49,472 nt of DNA from the NCBI GenBank assembly GCA_910578785.1, contig CAJTSJ010000020.1, forward strand, positions 1 through 49,472, in the 5' to 3' direction. The notes beneath the pieces are model-generated. The model had not been told where the DNA came from. It saw nothing but the letters and a program-made list of their open reading frames with translations, and did no database searches. Below are positions 8,192 to 16,167 of this stretch, piece by piece. Made by a program: the position numbers and the translations under genes. Each line of letters opens with the position of its first letter. The stretch's first letter is position 1. This stretch comes from an uncultured Muribaculum sp. (GTDB lineage: Bacteria > Bacteroidota > Bacteroidia > Bacteroidales > Muribaculaceae).

Positions 8192-9124
8192 ATGTTACCT
8201 CCTTTTAAGATTTTTGCCGGAACAAAGTCGGAGTACATGGCCAAGGAAATATGTGAAGACTTGGGTGTGGAACTCGGTAAAATGAACATCCAGCACTTTG
8301 CCGACGGCGAGTTTGAAGTTTCTTTCGAAGAGTCAATCCGCGGATGTGAAGTGTATCTGGTGCAGTCGACTTTCCCCAACTGCGACAATCTCATGGAGCT
8401 GTTGCTGATGATTGATGCCGCCAAGCGCGCTTCGGCCGCTTCGATTATAGCCGTAATGCCCTATTTCGGATGGGCCCGCCAGGACCGCAAGGACAAGCCC
8501 CGTGTGTCGATAGCCGCCAAGCTCGTAGCCGACCTGCTTAGCACTGCCGGTGTGAACCGCGTGATCTGTATGGACCTGCACGCCGACCAGATTCAGGGAT
8601 TCTTCAACGTTCCCGTCGACCACCTTTACGCTTCGTCGGTGTTCATCCCTTATATCGAGTCGCTCCATCTGGACAATATGGTCATAGCCACTCCGGACGT
8701 AGGAGGAGCAAAGCGTGCCAACAACTACGCTAAATATTTCGATGTGCCTCTGGTACTTTGCCACAAACAGCGCGCCAAGGCCAACGTGGTTGCTTCGATG
8801 ACCGTAATCGGCGATGTGAAGGATAAGAATGTTATACTCATCGACGACATGGTCGACACCGCTGGCACAATCACCAAGGCCGCCGACCTGATGATGTCGG
8901 AAGGAGCCAAGAGCGTACGCGCCCTTTGCTCTCACGCCATCATGAGCGATCCCGCCAGCCAGCGCGTCGACGACTGCTCGGTAGTAGAGATGATTTTCAC
9001 CAACAGTATCCCTTACAAGGGCAACTGCAAGAAGTGCACCATCCTGTCGGTGGCCCACTTGTTTGCCGACACTATCCGCCGAGTTCACGAAAATCAGTCG
9101 ATCTCATCTCAGTATCTGATTTAA
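8192..9124 (+). CDS. prs: ribose-phosphate pyrophosphokinase (PRPP synthetase)
   Basis: This 310-residue protein makes PRPP from ribose-5-phosphate and ATP for nucleotide, histidine and tryptophan synthesis. It has the family's usual length, the flexible-loop region FGWARQDRKDKPR, the Mg/ATP motif MDLHADQIQGFF, and the PRPP-binding loop VILIDDMVDTAGTI. The N terminus (MLPPFKIFAGTKS) fits class I synthetases, so the ATG at 8192 is accepted. It appears to be a single-gene unit with its own -7 box and a perfect 34-bp palindrome 30 bases past the stop. Confidence 0.97.
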   Translation: MLPPFKIFAGTKSEYMAKEICEDLGVELGKMNIQHFADGEFEVSFEESIRGCEVYLVQSTFPNCDNLMELLLMIDAAKRASAASIIAVMPYFGWARQDRKDKPRVSIAAKLVADLLSTAGVNRVICMDLHADQIQGFFNVPVDHLYASSVFIPYIESLHLDNMVIATPDVGGAKRANNYAKYFDVPLVLCHKQRAKANVVASMTVIGDVKDKNVILIDDMVDTAGTITKAADLMMSEGAKSVRALCSHAIMSDPASQRVDDCSVVEMIFTNSIPYKGNCKKCTILSVAHLFADTIRRVHENQSISSQYLI

Positions 9125-9153
9125 ACGGACGATAAATAATTTTCTCATAAAGA

Positions 9154-9187
9154 CAGAGGCGCGGAAAACATGTTTTCCGCGCCTCTG
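9154..9187 (+). terminator. perfect 34-bp palindrome after prs
   Basis: Two 17-base arms (9154-9170 and 9171-9187) are perfect inverse complements with no mismatch, giving GC-rich flanks around an AAAACATGTTTT centre. No strong T-run follows, so it is a likely 3'-end hairpin rather than a textbook intrinsic terminator. Confidence 0.65.
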
Positions 9188-9303
9188 CCGTGTTTAATGT
9201 GACGAGAAGTCGGTAGCCGTGCAGGCAAAACGATTTTTCCGGGTGATTTCGACGATTTCTGTACAAATTAATATTTGAGCGCGGGATATTTGACAAATTT
9301 TAC

Positions 9304-9337
9304 TATTTTTGCAAAACGCGTTGGTTCAGCGCGTTTT
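9304..9337 (+). promoter_or_regulatory. -7 box and start-site hairpin of the GH97 gene
   Basis: TATTTTTG at 9304-9311 matches the -7 consensus. Directly after it AAAACGCG (9313-9320) and CGCGTTTT (9330-9337) form a perfect 8-bp stem with a 9-base loop that covers the expected transcription start. It could be an operator or a 5'-end mRNA hairpin. The nearest TTTG elements are not at normal -33 spacing. Confidence 0.45.
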
Positions 9338-9378
9338 AGATAAGTTTGTCTTAAATAAATTTGTGTAAACATCATTTT

Positions 9379-11493
9379 ATGTACAGTAGATTTTTCACTG
9401 CCGCAGCTATTGTGGCTTGCTGTGTCTTGACCGCGTGTAAGTCGGACAGCGAATCGTTGAAGTCGCCCGACGGTCGGCTAACTGTGGATTTTGAAGTCGA
9501 CGGAACGGGTTGTCCGGTGTATTCCGTCAAGTTCGATGGCCGTCCGGTCATAAACACTTCCGGGATGGGTTTTGAGTTTAAGACACTTGATGCCGCGTCC
9601 GGCTTCAAGGTCAAGAATGTATCGCGCTCAGAGGAGAGGGGTACATGGACTCCCGTGTGGGGCGAAAATGACGTGATTGAGGACAATTATAATGCCATGA
9701 CCGTAAGTCTTTCCAAGACTGTCGACGGAAAGGAGTTTGAGATGGATATCGATTTCCGTGCGTATGACGACGGAATGGGATTCCGCTACAGATTCCCGGC
9801 CTCGGACGGCGACTCGCTGACCGTGAAGGAAGAATGCACTCAATTTGCAATGCCATCCGACATGACGGCCTGGTGGATTCCCGGCGACTACGACACGCAG
9901 GAATATGAGTACGTGAAATCGCGTCTGAGCGAAATCCGCTCATATAATCAGGATGACAAGATCGGCAATGTATCGCAGACATCGTTCTCGCCTACAGGCG
10001 TGCAGACATCGCTCATGCTTAAGAGCGACGACGGACTGTATGTCAACCTGCACGAGGCCGCATTGGTCGACTTCCCTGCCATGCATCTCGAATATAACGA
10101 CACCGCCATGACTTTTACCTCATGGCTGACTCCTAACCGCAATGGCGACAAGGCCGAGATAAAGCTTCCGTTCTCGACTCCGTGGCGTGCGGTGATGGTG
10201 AGCGACAAGGCTACTGACATTCTTGCCTCGAATCTTATATATAATCTTAACGAACCTAATGCCCTTGACGATACGTCGTGGATACATCCGACCAAATATA
10301 TGGGAGTATGGTGGGAGATGATTACCGGTAAGTCGGACTGGGCCTATACCGATGCCGAAGATTTTGACCTCGCTACATTCGACTATTCAAAGGCCCGTCC
10401 TAACGGCCGTCATGGCGCCAACAATGCTAACGTGCGCCGCTATATTGACTTCGCCGCCGAAAACGGATTTGACCAGTTGCTCGTAGAGGGATGGAATGTC
10501 GGCTGGGAAGACTGGCTTGGAAAGGAGAAGGACTATGTGTTTGACTTCGTTACTCCTTATCCCGACTTTGACGTCAAGGCACTCAATGATTACGCCCGTT
10601 CAAAAGGAATCAAACTGATGATGCACCATGAGACCTCCGGCTCGATACCGAACTACGAACGCCACATGGACCAGGCCTATTCTTTGATGAACCGATATGG
10701 CTATGACGCCGTAAAAAGCGGCTACGTGGGAAATATCCTGCCGAAGGGCGAAAACCATTATAACCAGAATTCAGTGAACCATTATCTTGACGCTGTGAAG
10801 AGAGCGGCCGACCATAAGATAATGGTCAATGCGCATGAGGCCGTGCGGCCGACCGGACTGGCGCGCACTTATCCGAATCTTGTGGGAAATGAGAGCGCCA
10901 TGGGTACCGAATACCGCAACATGTCGCCCGGACATGTGACAATCCTGCCTTTTACCAGACTGAAGGGTGGGCCGATGGACTTCACTCCCGGAATTTTCCG
11001 GATGGACATCGGTTCCTTTGTCCCCGGATCAAACGAGCGTAAAAAGGCCACTGTGGCTAATCAGCTGGCACTTTATCTGACTATGTATTCACCCCTCCAG
11101 ATGGCCGCCGATATGCCCGAACATTATGCTGAGAAAGCCGATGCTTTTGAATTTATCAAGGCCGTGCCGGTCGACTGGCGGAAAAGCATCTATCTCGATG
11201 CCGAACCGGGCGAGTTCATCGTGGTTGCGCGCAAGGACAAAAACAGTGACGATTGGTACGTTGGCGGAGTCACCAATGGCGATAAACGCACAATCGTGGT
11301 AGACTTCTCGTTCCTCGACCCCGGCGCGGATTATGAGGCCACAATCTATGCCGATGCCCCGGATGCCGATTATGATACGAATCCTGAAGCTTACACAATA
11401 TCGAAGCAGACGGTGACTTCGGAATCACGATGTCCTATGGACATGGCCAGGGGCGGAGGATTTGCAATGTCGGTCACTCCTGTAAAAAAGTAA
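9379..11493 (+). CDS. GH97 alpha-glucosidase, SusB-type inverting, lipoprotein
   Basis: This 704-residue protein strongly resembles Bacteroides SusB. The ATG at 9379 is chosen because it directly starts a lipoprotein signal peptide with the lipobox LTAC. The catalytic glutamates of inverting GH97 enzymes align by motif and by spacing: Glu418 in HHETSG, Glu487 in NAHEAV, Glu505 in GNESA and Glu511 in GTEY. The spacing (69, 18 and 6 residues) equals that I recall for SusB 439/508/526/532. The protein is therefore expected to be a calcium-dependent exo-acting alpha-glucosidase in the cell envelope, releasing glucose from maltooligosaccharides. No sus transporter genes are adjacent, so it is a stand-alone unit. 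It converges on the phosphatase gene through a shared terminator. Confidence 0.95.
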   Translation: MYSRFFTAAAIVACCVLTACKSDSESLKSPDGRLTVDFEVDGTGCPVYSVKFDGRPVINTSGMGFEFKTLDAASGFKVKNVSRSEERGTWTPVWGENDVIEDNYNAMTVSLSKTVDGKEFEMDIDFRAYDDGMGFRYRFPASDGDSLTVKEECTQFAMPSDMTAWWIPGDYDTQEYEYVKSRLSEIRSYNQDDKIGNVSQTSFSPTGVQTSLMLKSDDGLYVNLHEAALVDFPAMHLEYNDTAMTFTSWLTPNRNGDKAEIKLPFSTPWRAVMVSDKATDILASNLIYNLNEPNALDDTSWIHPTKYMGVWWEMITGKSDWAYTDAEDFDLATFDYSKARPNGRHGANNANVRRYIDFAAENGFDQLLVEGWNVGWEDWLGKEKDYVFDFVTPYPDFDVKALNDYARSKGIKLMMHHETSGSIPNYERHMDQAYSLMNRYGYDAVKSGYVGNILPKGENHYNQNSVNHYLDAVKRAADHKIMVNAHEAVRPTGLARTYPNLVGNESAMGTEYRNMSPGHVTILPFTRLKGGPMDFTPGIFRMDIGSFVPGSNERKKATVANQLALYLTMYSPLQMAADMPEHYAEKADAFEFIKAVPVDWRKSIYLDAEPGEFIVVARKDKNSDDWYVGGVTNGDKRTIVVDFSFLDPGADYEATIYADAPDADYDTNPEAYTISKQTVTSESRCPMDMARGGGFAMSVTPVKK

Positions 11494-11510
11494 TATTTCC
11501 TGTAAGATGA

Positions 11511-11561
11511 AAACAAAGATGTCCGGTGCGTCAATGGAGGTCGCGCCGGACATCTTTGTTT
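11511..11561. terminator. bidirectional terminator between convergent genes
   Basis: A 20-bp stem (11511-11530 with 11542-11561, one G-T mismatch) with an 11-base loop. The arms begin with AAACAAAGA and end with TCTTTGTTT, so T-rich ends occur in both directions. It lies between the GH97 gene (+) and the nucleotidase gene (-). Confidence 0.85.
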
Positions 11562-11579
11562 ATGTCTTTGTGACGTGTG

Positions 11580-13319
11580 CTATTTAGCTGGGAAGAGTAT
11601 ACGGTAGTCGCGTTCGGCGGCCGGAACCGCAAGATTTTCGGGAACGAATTTCCATTGGTTGAGTCTGCGCGGATTCAGTTTGCCGAGGCGTTTGATATAG
11701 TCGGTCAGGTAGTAGCGCAGATCGCGGTCGGTAGAGTAGGCTATGCGCCCCGAAAGCTCTTCCTGGGGTATTCCGGCCCCCTTGGTAAGCAGTTCTCCTC
11801 CTCCGTTTCCACGATAGGAGTTAAGAGCTACGCGGTACTTTTTCGAGGGGTTGAACGCCGATCCGTCGGCCATGCTCTTGATGGAGACCTTTTCGCCTGC
11901 CGGTTTGGTGACGTCGACTTCATAGATGATTCCGGCCGCGGAGTCGAAGTTGTAGCTCGGATAGCGGAGTGTCGAACGGCTTTCGTCGCCCTCGGTGGCC
12001 TGTTCCTTAAAAAGAAGCAGATGGTCGTCGGCCGACTTCATCTGATTGGTCCAGATGGAATAGGCATATTCGAGGTAGTCTTTGATTTCCTGTCCGGTCA
12101 GTTCCATGACATACAGCATGTTCTCATATTTATATAGATTGAACATGTCGCTCATCATTATCGGCCCTTCGGCAATGGTGGCATCGTAGGAGAGCGGGGC
12201 GGCGAACGAAATGTCGGCGCCGGTCAGTCCGAGCTGAAGCTCGTGGATGAGGTCGACGAATTTCGACGGGCCGAAATAGGCGTCGCGTGTGGTGATTGAC
12301 TCGGCCATTGTGCCGATAGGGTTGTTGACAAACTCGTTGATGGTGCGCATCTGCGGTTCAAACGTTGACATGAGTTCCGGATCGGGTTGATATGCATCGG
12401 CGGCGGTCAGTTTGCCGTCGAAATACTTGCCGACCACGCGCCCGTCATTGTCTACATCAAAGGTCATGGTTATGTCGGTAAGCATCACTCCGTTGTTGGC
12501 CGGATTCATCACAAGCACAGTGTCGCCCTCGATGTTGACCACCTTCATGTCGGCGCGCCGGTGGTCGTGGCCCATGAGCACTATGTCGAAGCCCGGTACG
12601 CGTTGTGCCACTTCGAGCGAGGCATTTTCGCGTGTGCCGGCAAGGTCGTAGGCCGACTGCCCTGCGTGGAATATGCCCACTATTGCGTCAGGATGTTCCT
12701 TCTCCTTTATTATCGGTAGCCACTTTCGCGCTGTGGCCTCCATGTCGTCAAAACGCAGCCCTTGCCAGAGCGATTCGGGCAGCCATGCGGGGATGGCCGG
12801 AGTGATCATGCCGAGCACCGCCACTTTGACTCCGTCATGCTCAATCACCCTATAAGGCGGGAAGTGCGGTTCGCCCGTGGCCGTGTCAATGATGTTGGCT
12901 CCGAGAATGGGCATTTCACACTGCGAGGCCCAGCGGTCGAGCACCTTGCGTCCGGTCTCCACGTCGTGGTTTCCGACGTTGCCTGCATCATAGCCCATGA
13001 AGTTAAGCACCTGCGCTCCGACGTGCGGTGCCACGGTGTCCATATAGTTATAGTAGTAGACGGTCGGCTGGCCTTGCAGAAAGTCGCCGTTGTCGAGCAG
13101 GATTACATTTCCGTCGTAGGCTTCGCGCATCTCTTTTACGGCGGCGTAGACTCTGGCCAGGCTACCTTTGGCCGGCTGGCGAGTGATGAAATTGGTAGGG
13201 AAATAGTTGCCGTGGACATCGCTCGTTTGCAGAAGCTTGATTATTACCTCTTCGGCATCTGTAGGAACTGTGCACAGCATAGCCAGCGACAAGGCAAATA
13301 AAGGATATAGACGTTTCAT
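11580..13319 (-). CDS. 5'-nucleotidase / cyclic phosphodiesterase family metallophosphatase, periplasmic
   Basis: This protein has 579 residues from the ATG at 13319, which directly precedes a Sec signal peptide (MKRLYPLFALSLAML); an upstream in-frame ATG at 13352 would spoil it. The N-terminal calcineurin-like domain has the dimetal motifs in order: DVHG, LLDNGDF, GNVGNHD, a GIFHAGQ segment and GHDH. The C-terminal half is the nucleotidase-specific substrate domain, with the NSYRGNGGG stretch typical of UshA-like enzymes. It should dephosphorylate periplasmic nucleotides, or cyclic nucleotides, for nucleoside salvage (family knowledge); exact specificity is open. It is a monocistronic unit with its own -7 box at 13350-13357. 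Confidence 0.9.
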   Translation of the reverse strand: MKRLYPLFALSLAMLCTVPTDAEEVIIKLLQTSDVHGNYFPTNFITRQPAKGSLARVYAAVKEMREAYDGNVILLDNGDFLQGQPTVYYYNYMDTVAPHVGAQVLNFMGYDAGNVGNHDVETGRKVLDRWASQCEMPILGANIIDTATGEPHFPPYRVIEHDGVKVAVLGMITPAIPAWLPESLWQGLRFDDMEATARKWLPIIKEKEHPDAIVGIFHAGQSAYDLAGTRENASLEVAQRVPGFDIVLMGHDHRRADMKVVNIEGDTVLVMNPANNGVMLTDITMTFDVDNDGRVVGKYFDGKLTAADAYQPDPELMSTFEPQMRTINEFVNNPIGTMAESITTRDAYFGPSKFVDLIHELQLGLTGADISFAAPLSYDATIAEGPIMMSDMFNLYKYENMLYVMELTGQEIKDYLEYAYSIWTNQMKSADDHLLLFKEQATEGDESRSTLRYPSYNFDSAAGIIYEVDVTKPAGEKVSIKSMADGSAFNPSKKYRVALNSYRGNGGGELLTKGAGIPQEELSGRIAYSTDRDLRYYLTDYIKRLGKLNPRRLNQWKFVPENLAVPAAERDYRILFPAK

Positions 13320-13349
13320 GCTTTTTTCGTATATGATATGTTGTCGATA

Positions 13350-13357
13350 CAAAAATA
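13350..13357 (-). promoter_or_regulatory. candidate -7 box of the nucleotidase gene
   Basis: The minus strand reads TATTTTTG, a consensus match 30 bases before the chosen ATG at 13319. It also argues against the upstream ATG at 13352, which lies inside the box. No clear -33 element. Confidence 0.5.
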
Positions 13358-13379
13358 CGTAAAATAATTGAGTAATAGA

Positions 13380-13418
13380 AAAGGAGTCGGCACCTCCTGG
13401 TGTGGAGCCGACTCCTTT
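13380..13418 (-). terminator. terminator-like hairpin in a divergent region
   Basis: A perfect 12-bp stem (13380-13391 with 13407-13418) with an inner CACC/GGTG mini-stem. Read on the minus strand it is followed by TTTTC, as in an intrinsic terminator, but no minus-strand gene ends here. Confidence 0.45.
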
Positions 13419-13613
13419 GAGTGCTATGGAACGTGTGTCTAGTTCATAATATTAGAGAATCATCTTATTTTGTCATATAAACATATCCATATAGCTTCGG
13501 GTTTGTCGGTAAATAGTGAAATAAGGCCAAATAATGTCAACGGAATTTCCAGTCAGGCCATAAAAATCGTGAAGAAAAAATTCAAACACACTCTTAAATC
13601 GCACGCTAATTCG

Positions 13614-13621
13614 TATATTTG
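13614..13621 (+). promoter_or_regulatory. -7 box of the thioesterase-dprA operon, apparently leaderless
   Basis: TATATTTG matches the consensus exactly and ends only four bases before the ATG at 13626, so the transcript probably starts at or near the start codon. No clear -33 TTTG. Confidence 0.5.
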
Positions 13622-13625
13622 CTAT

Positions 13626-14027
13626 ATGGAAAAGAAATACATATTTGAACTGGAAATGAAGGTGCGCGACTATGAGGTGGATGCCGAAGGCATAGTCAAC
13701 AATGCGCGTTATCTTCACTATATGGAGCATACCCGCCATGAGTTTTGCGAGTGGGCCGGCATGACTTTCCGTGACATGTGCAGTAGGGGAATATTTCCCG
13801 TGCTTAACAAGGTCACTATAGAATACAAGGTGCCGCTCGGCCTTGGCGAAAGGTTCAAAAGCTGTCTTAACATAGCCCGCAAGGGACCACGGTTCATGTT
13901 TTATCAGGACATCTACAACATGAAGGGCGACCTCGTGGCCAAGGCCGAAGTCAGTTGTGTGACGATGGTCGACGGGCGTCTGACACGTGGCGACGAGATA
14001 GCCCATTGTTTTGAAAAATTCCTATAA
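13626..14027 (+). CDS. acyl-CoA thioesterase, YbgC/4-hydroxybenzoyl-CoA hotdog family
   Basis: This 133-residue hotdog-fold protein carries the family signature VRDYEVDAEGIVNNARYLHY, in which Asp19 is the expected catalytic residue. Members hydrolyse acyl-CoA or aryl-CoA thioesters in the cytoplasm. The ATG at 13626 is preferred over longer in-frame starts because the conserved first strand begins here and the promoter -7 box lies just upstream. The dprA gene follows after nine bases, so the two form an operon. The substrate cannot be told from sequence. Confidence 0.9.
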   Translation: MEKKYIFELEMKVRDYEVDAEGIVNNARYLHYMEHTRHEFCEWAGMTFRDMCSRGIFPVLNKVTIEYKVPLGLGERFKSCLNIARKGPRFMFYQDIYNMKGDLVAKAEVSCVTMVDGRLTRGDEIAHCFEKFL

Positions 14028-14036
14028 TTATACATA

Positions 14037-15134
14037 ATGGTCGATGTTTACCGGTTGGCGTTTGCCTCTCTCCGCGGTATCACCCGGCGGCTCGCCCAAG
14101 AGATATTGGGCCGTATAGGCTCTGAACAAAACTTTTTTGAAGCTTCCGAACAGGAACTGACTCACAGAATGTCGTGCCGTAACAGTCTGTTTTCCGTGGA
14201 TTACAGGCGCGAACTGCTTGAGAAGGCAAGGCGCGAACTTGACTTCATGGCGTCTAACGGCATCAAGTCGCATTACTTCGCCGACGATGACTACCCGGCA
14301 AGGCTCGCGGAGTGCGACGATGCACCGTTGCTGCTCTACGGACTCGGTTCGGCCAATCTTAATTCATCGCATGTGGTCAGTATCGTAGGTACGCGCCATG
14401 CCACTCCCTACGGGCTTGCCTTTGTTGACGGAATTGTAAAAGAACTGTCGGCGAAGATTCCCGGTCTGGTCGTGGTAAGCGGTCTGGCCTACGGCATAGA
14501 CGTGGCTGCGCATAAGGCTTCGATGAACTACGGTGTACCGACAGTGGGAGTGCTTGCACATGGACTCAACACGATTTATCCGGCTTCACACCGGCAGGTA
14601 GCCGCCGATATGGTGCATCGGGGTGGAATGCTGGTTACCGACTATATGTCGCAGACCTCGATGCATAAAGGCAATTTTCTGGCACGAAACCGCATAGTGG
14701 CGGGGCTTGCCGACTGCCTCATAGTGGCCGAATCCGCCGAAAAGGGCGGAGCGCTGGTGACGGCAAACATAGCTTCTGAGTATAACCGCGACGTGATGGC
14801 GCTTCCCGGCCGTAGTTCAGACAAGTACAGCCGTGGCTGTAACAAGCTGATTGCCCGCAATGTGGCGCAGTTGGTTGAGTGTGCCGACGATGTAATCAGG
14901 TGCATGCGCTGGACTGCGGTGGAGACTGAAGGCGAACAGCAGCTGCTGTCGCTCGACCTGTCGCCCGACGAATCGAAAGTGATGGGCTGTCTGGGTGAAT
15001 CGGGCGAGGCTTCGCTCAACGGGCTGTGTGTCAAACTCGGCATTCCGCTCAACAGGCTTATGCCGTTGCTGGTCGACATGGAGTTCAAAGGTCTTATCCT
15101 CACTTATCCGGGTGGTAAATACAGGTTGGCCTGA
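14037..15134 (+). CDS. dprA: DNA-processing protein DprA
   Basis: This 365-residue cytoplasmic protein loads RecA onto incoming single-stranded DNA during transformation. It has an N-terminal helix-hairpin-helix-like region (about 1-70), a Rossmann-like Smf domain with VSIVGTRHATPYG, SGLAYGIDVAAHKA and FLARNRIVAGLA, and a C-terminal winged-helix domain (about 305-365, DprA_WH type). Length and domain order are normal. It is translated nine bases after the thioesterase stop. DprA is common in bacteria not known to be competent, so its presence does not prove natural transformation. Confidence 0.95.
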   Translation: MVDVYRLAFASLRGITRRLAQEILGRIGSEQNFFEASEQELTHRMSCRNSLFSVDYRRELLEKARRELDFMASNGIKSHYFADDDYPARLAECDDAPLLLYGLGSANLNSSHVVSIVGTRHATPYGLAFVDGIVKELSAKIPGLVVVSGLAYGIDVAAHKASMNYGVPTVGVLAHGLNTIYPASHRQVAADMVHRGGMLVTDYMSQTSMHKGNFLARNRIVAGLADCLIVAESAEKGGALVTANIASEYNRDVMALPGRSSDKYSRGCNKLIARNVAQLVECADDVIRCMRWTAVETEGEQQLLSLDLSPDESKVMGCLGESGEASLNGLCVKLGIPLNRLMPLLVDMEFKGLILTYPGGKYRLA

Positions 15135-15206
15135 GCGGTCAACTTTTAAAATCTCCCCGGCGTTAATTATAATATAACCTCATAACCAAAATAAAGTATA
15201 CGTAAT

Positions 15207-16082
15207 ATGGCACAACGCACTATTCAGGCATCGGAGATGATAATCAATCCCGACGGTACAATATTCCATCTTCATCTGCTTCCGGAACAGCTGACTGACC
15301 GCATCATACTTGTGGGTGACCCGGGCAGAGTCAATATGGTGGCCGAGTTTTTCGACACAAAGACCTTCGAGGTGTCGTCGCGTGAATTTCATACCATCGG
15401 CGGCACATATAAAGGGAAGCCTATAATGTGTCTGAGCCACGGCATAGGTCCCGACAACATCGACATTGTCGTCAACGAACTCGATGCGCTGGCCAACATC
15501 GACTTTAATACCCGCCAGGTCAAGGAGCATCACCGCACGCTGACCATGGTGCGCATAGGTACGTCGGGTGCCCTCCAGCCGGAGCTGATAGTAGGCACGC
15601 CGGTAATCGCTTCGCATGCCATAGGTTTTGACGGAGTGCTGAACTTCTATGCGGGGCGCAACAGTGTATGCGACCTCGACTATGAGCGTGCATTCTGTGA
15701 ATATGTCGGCTGGAATGCCCTTTGGGCTGCGCCTTATGTAGTTTCTGCCGACAAGGAGCTTGTGGAGCGCATCGGACGTGACGACATGGTGCGCGGCCAT
15801 ACTATTTCGGCCGTAGGCTTTTATGGACCTCAGGGCCGTGAGCTTCGGCTTCCGTTGGCCAACCCCGACCTTAACCGCCGCATCGAATCGTTCCGCTATC
15901 AGGGTGAGCCTGTCACTAACTACGAAATGGAGAGTGCGCCGCTCCAGGGACTTTCACTTATGCTCGGCCATAAGGCCATGACGGTATGTTCGATAATCGC
16001 CAACCGGGTGTCGACAAACGCTACGCCTAACTACAAGACCGCGATACGCGACCTCATAGCGACTGTGCTCGACCGTATCTGA
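15207..16082 (+). CDS. uridine phosphorylase-like nucleoside phosphorylase
   Basis: This 291-residue cytoplasmic enzyme is of the nucleoside phosphorylase-I fold. Visible motifs are the phosphate-binding VGDPGRV, the RIGTSGALQ strand and the nucleoside/ribose-binding NYEMESAPLQGL. The family splits uridine or related nucleosides with phosphate into base and ribose-1-phosphate for salvage. It is longer than the E. coli Udp enzyme and may accept other nucleosides. It stands 72 bases after dprA, and I see no consensus promoter in the gap, so it could be read from the dprA operon. A perfect palindromic terminator follows. Confidence 0.9.
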   Translation: MAQRTIQASEMIINPDGTIFHLHLLPEQLTDRIILVGDPGRVNMVAEFFDTKTFEVSSREFHTIGGTYKGKPIMCLSHGIGPDNIDIVVNELDALANIDFNTRQVKEHHRTLTMVRIGTSGALQPELIVGTPVIASHAIGFDGVLNFYAGRNSVCDLDYERAFCEYVGWNALWAAPYVVSADKELVERIGRDDMVRGHTISAVGFYGPQGRELRLPLANPDLNRRIESFRYQGEPVTNYEMESAPLQGLSLMLGHKAMTVCSIIANRVSTNATPNYKTAIRDLIATVLDRI

Positions 16083-16106
16083 CATAATTTGTAGACAAGA
16101 TAAATA

Positions 16107-16146
16107 AGCAGGGCCGTGCCGCAGAATTCTGCGGCACGGCCCTGCT
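16107..16146. terminator. perfect 40-bp palindromic bidirectional terminator
   Basis: Two 20-base arms (16107-16126 and 16127-16146) are exact inverse complements meeting at GAATTC. It lies between the convergent phosphorylase (+) and peptide transporter (-) genes. Flanking T-runs are weak. Confidence 0.75.
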
Positions 16147-16167
16147 GGTTATTTCGCGAAGCGGCGA

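Larger units (their letters stand above)
13320..13625. other. 306-bp divergent intergenic region
   Basis: It holds the -7 box of the nucleotidase gene, a strong hairpin at 13380-13418 and the -7 box of the thioesterase gene. The rest is AT-rich with no convincing small gene or RNA. Confidence 0.6.

Noticed and set aside
13473..14006. 177-codon minus-strand open frame opposite the thioesterase gene
   Set aside because: Antisense to a conserved hotdog gene and no recognisable protein features; also it runs through the promoter region.
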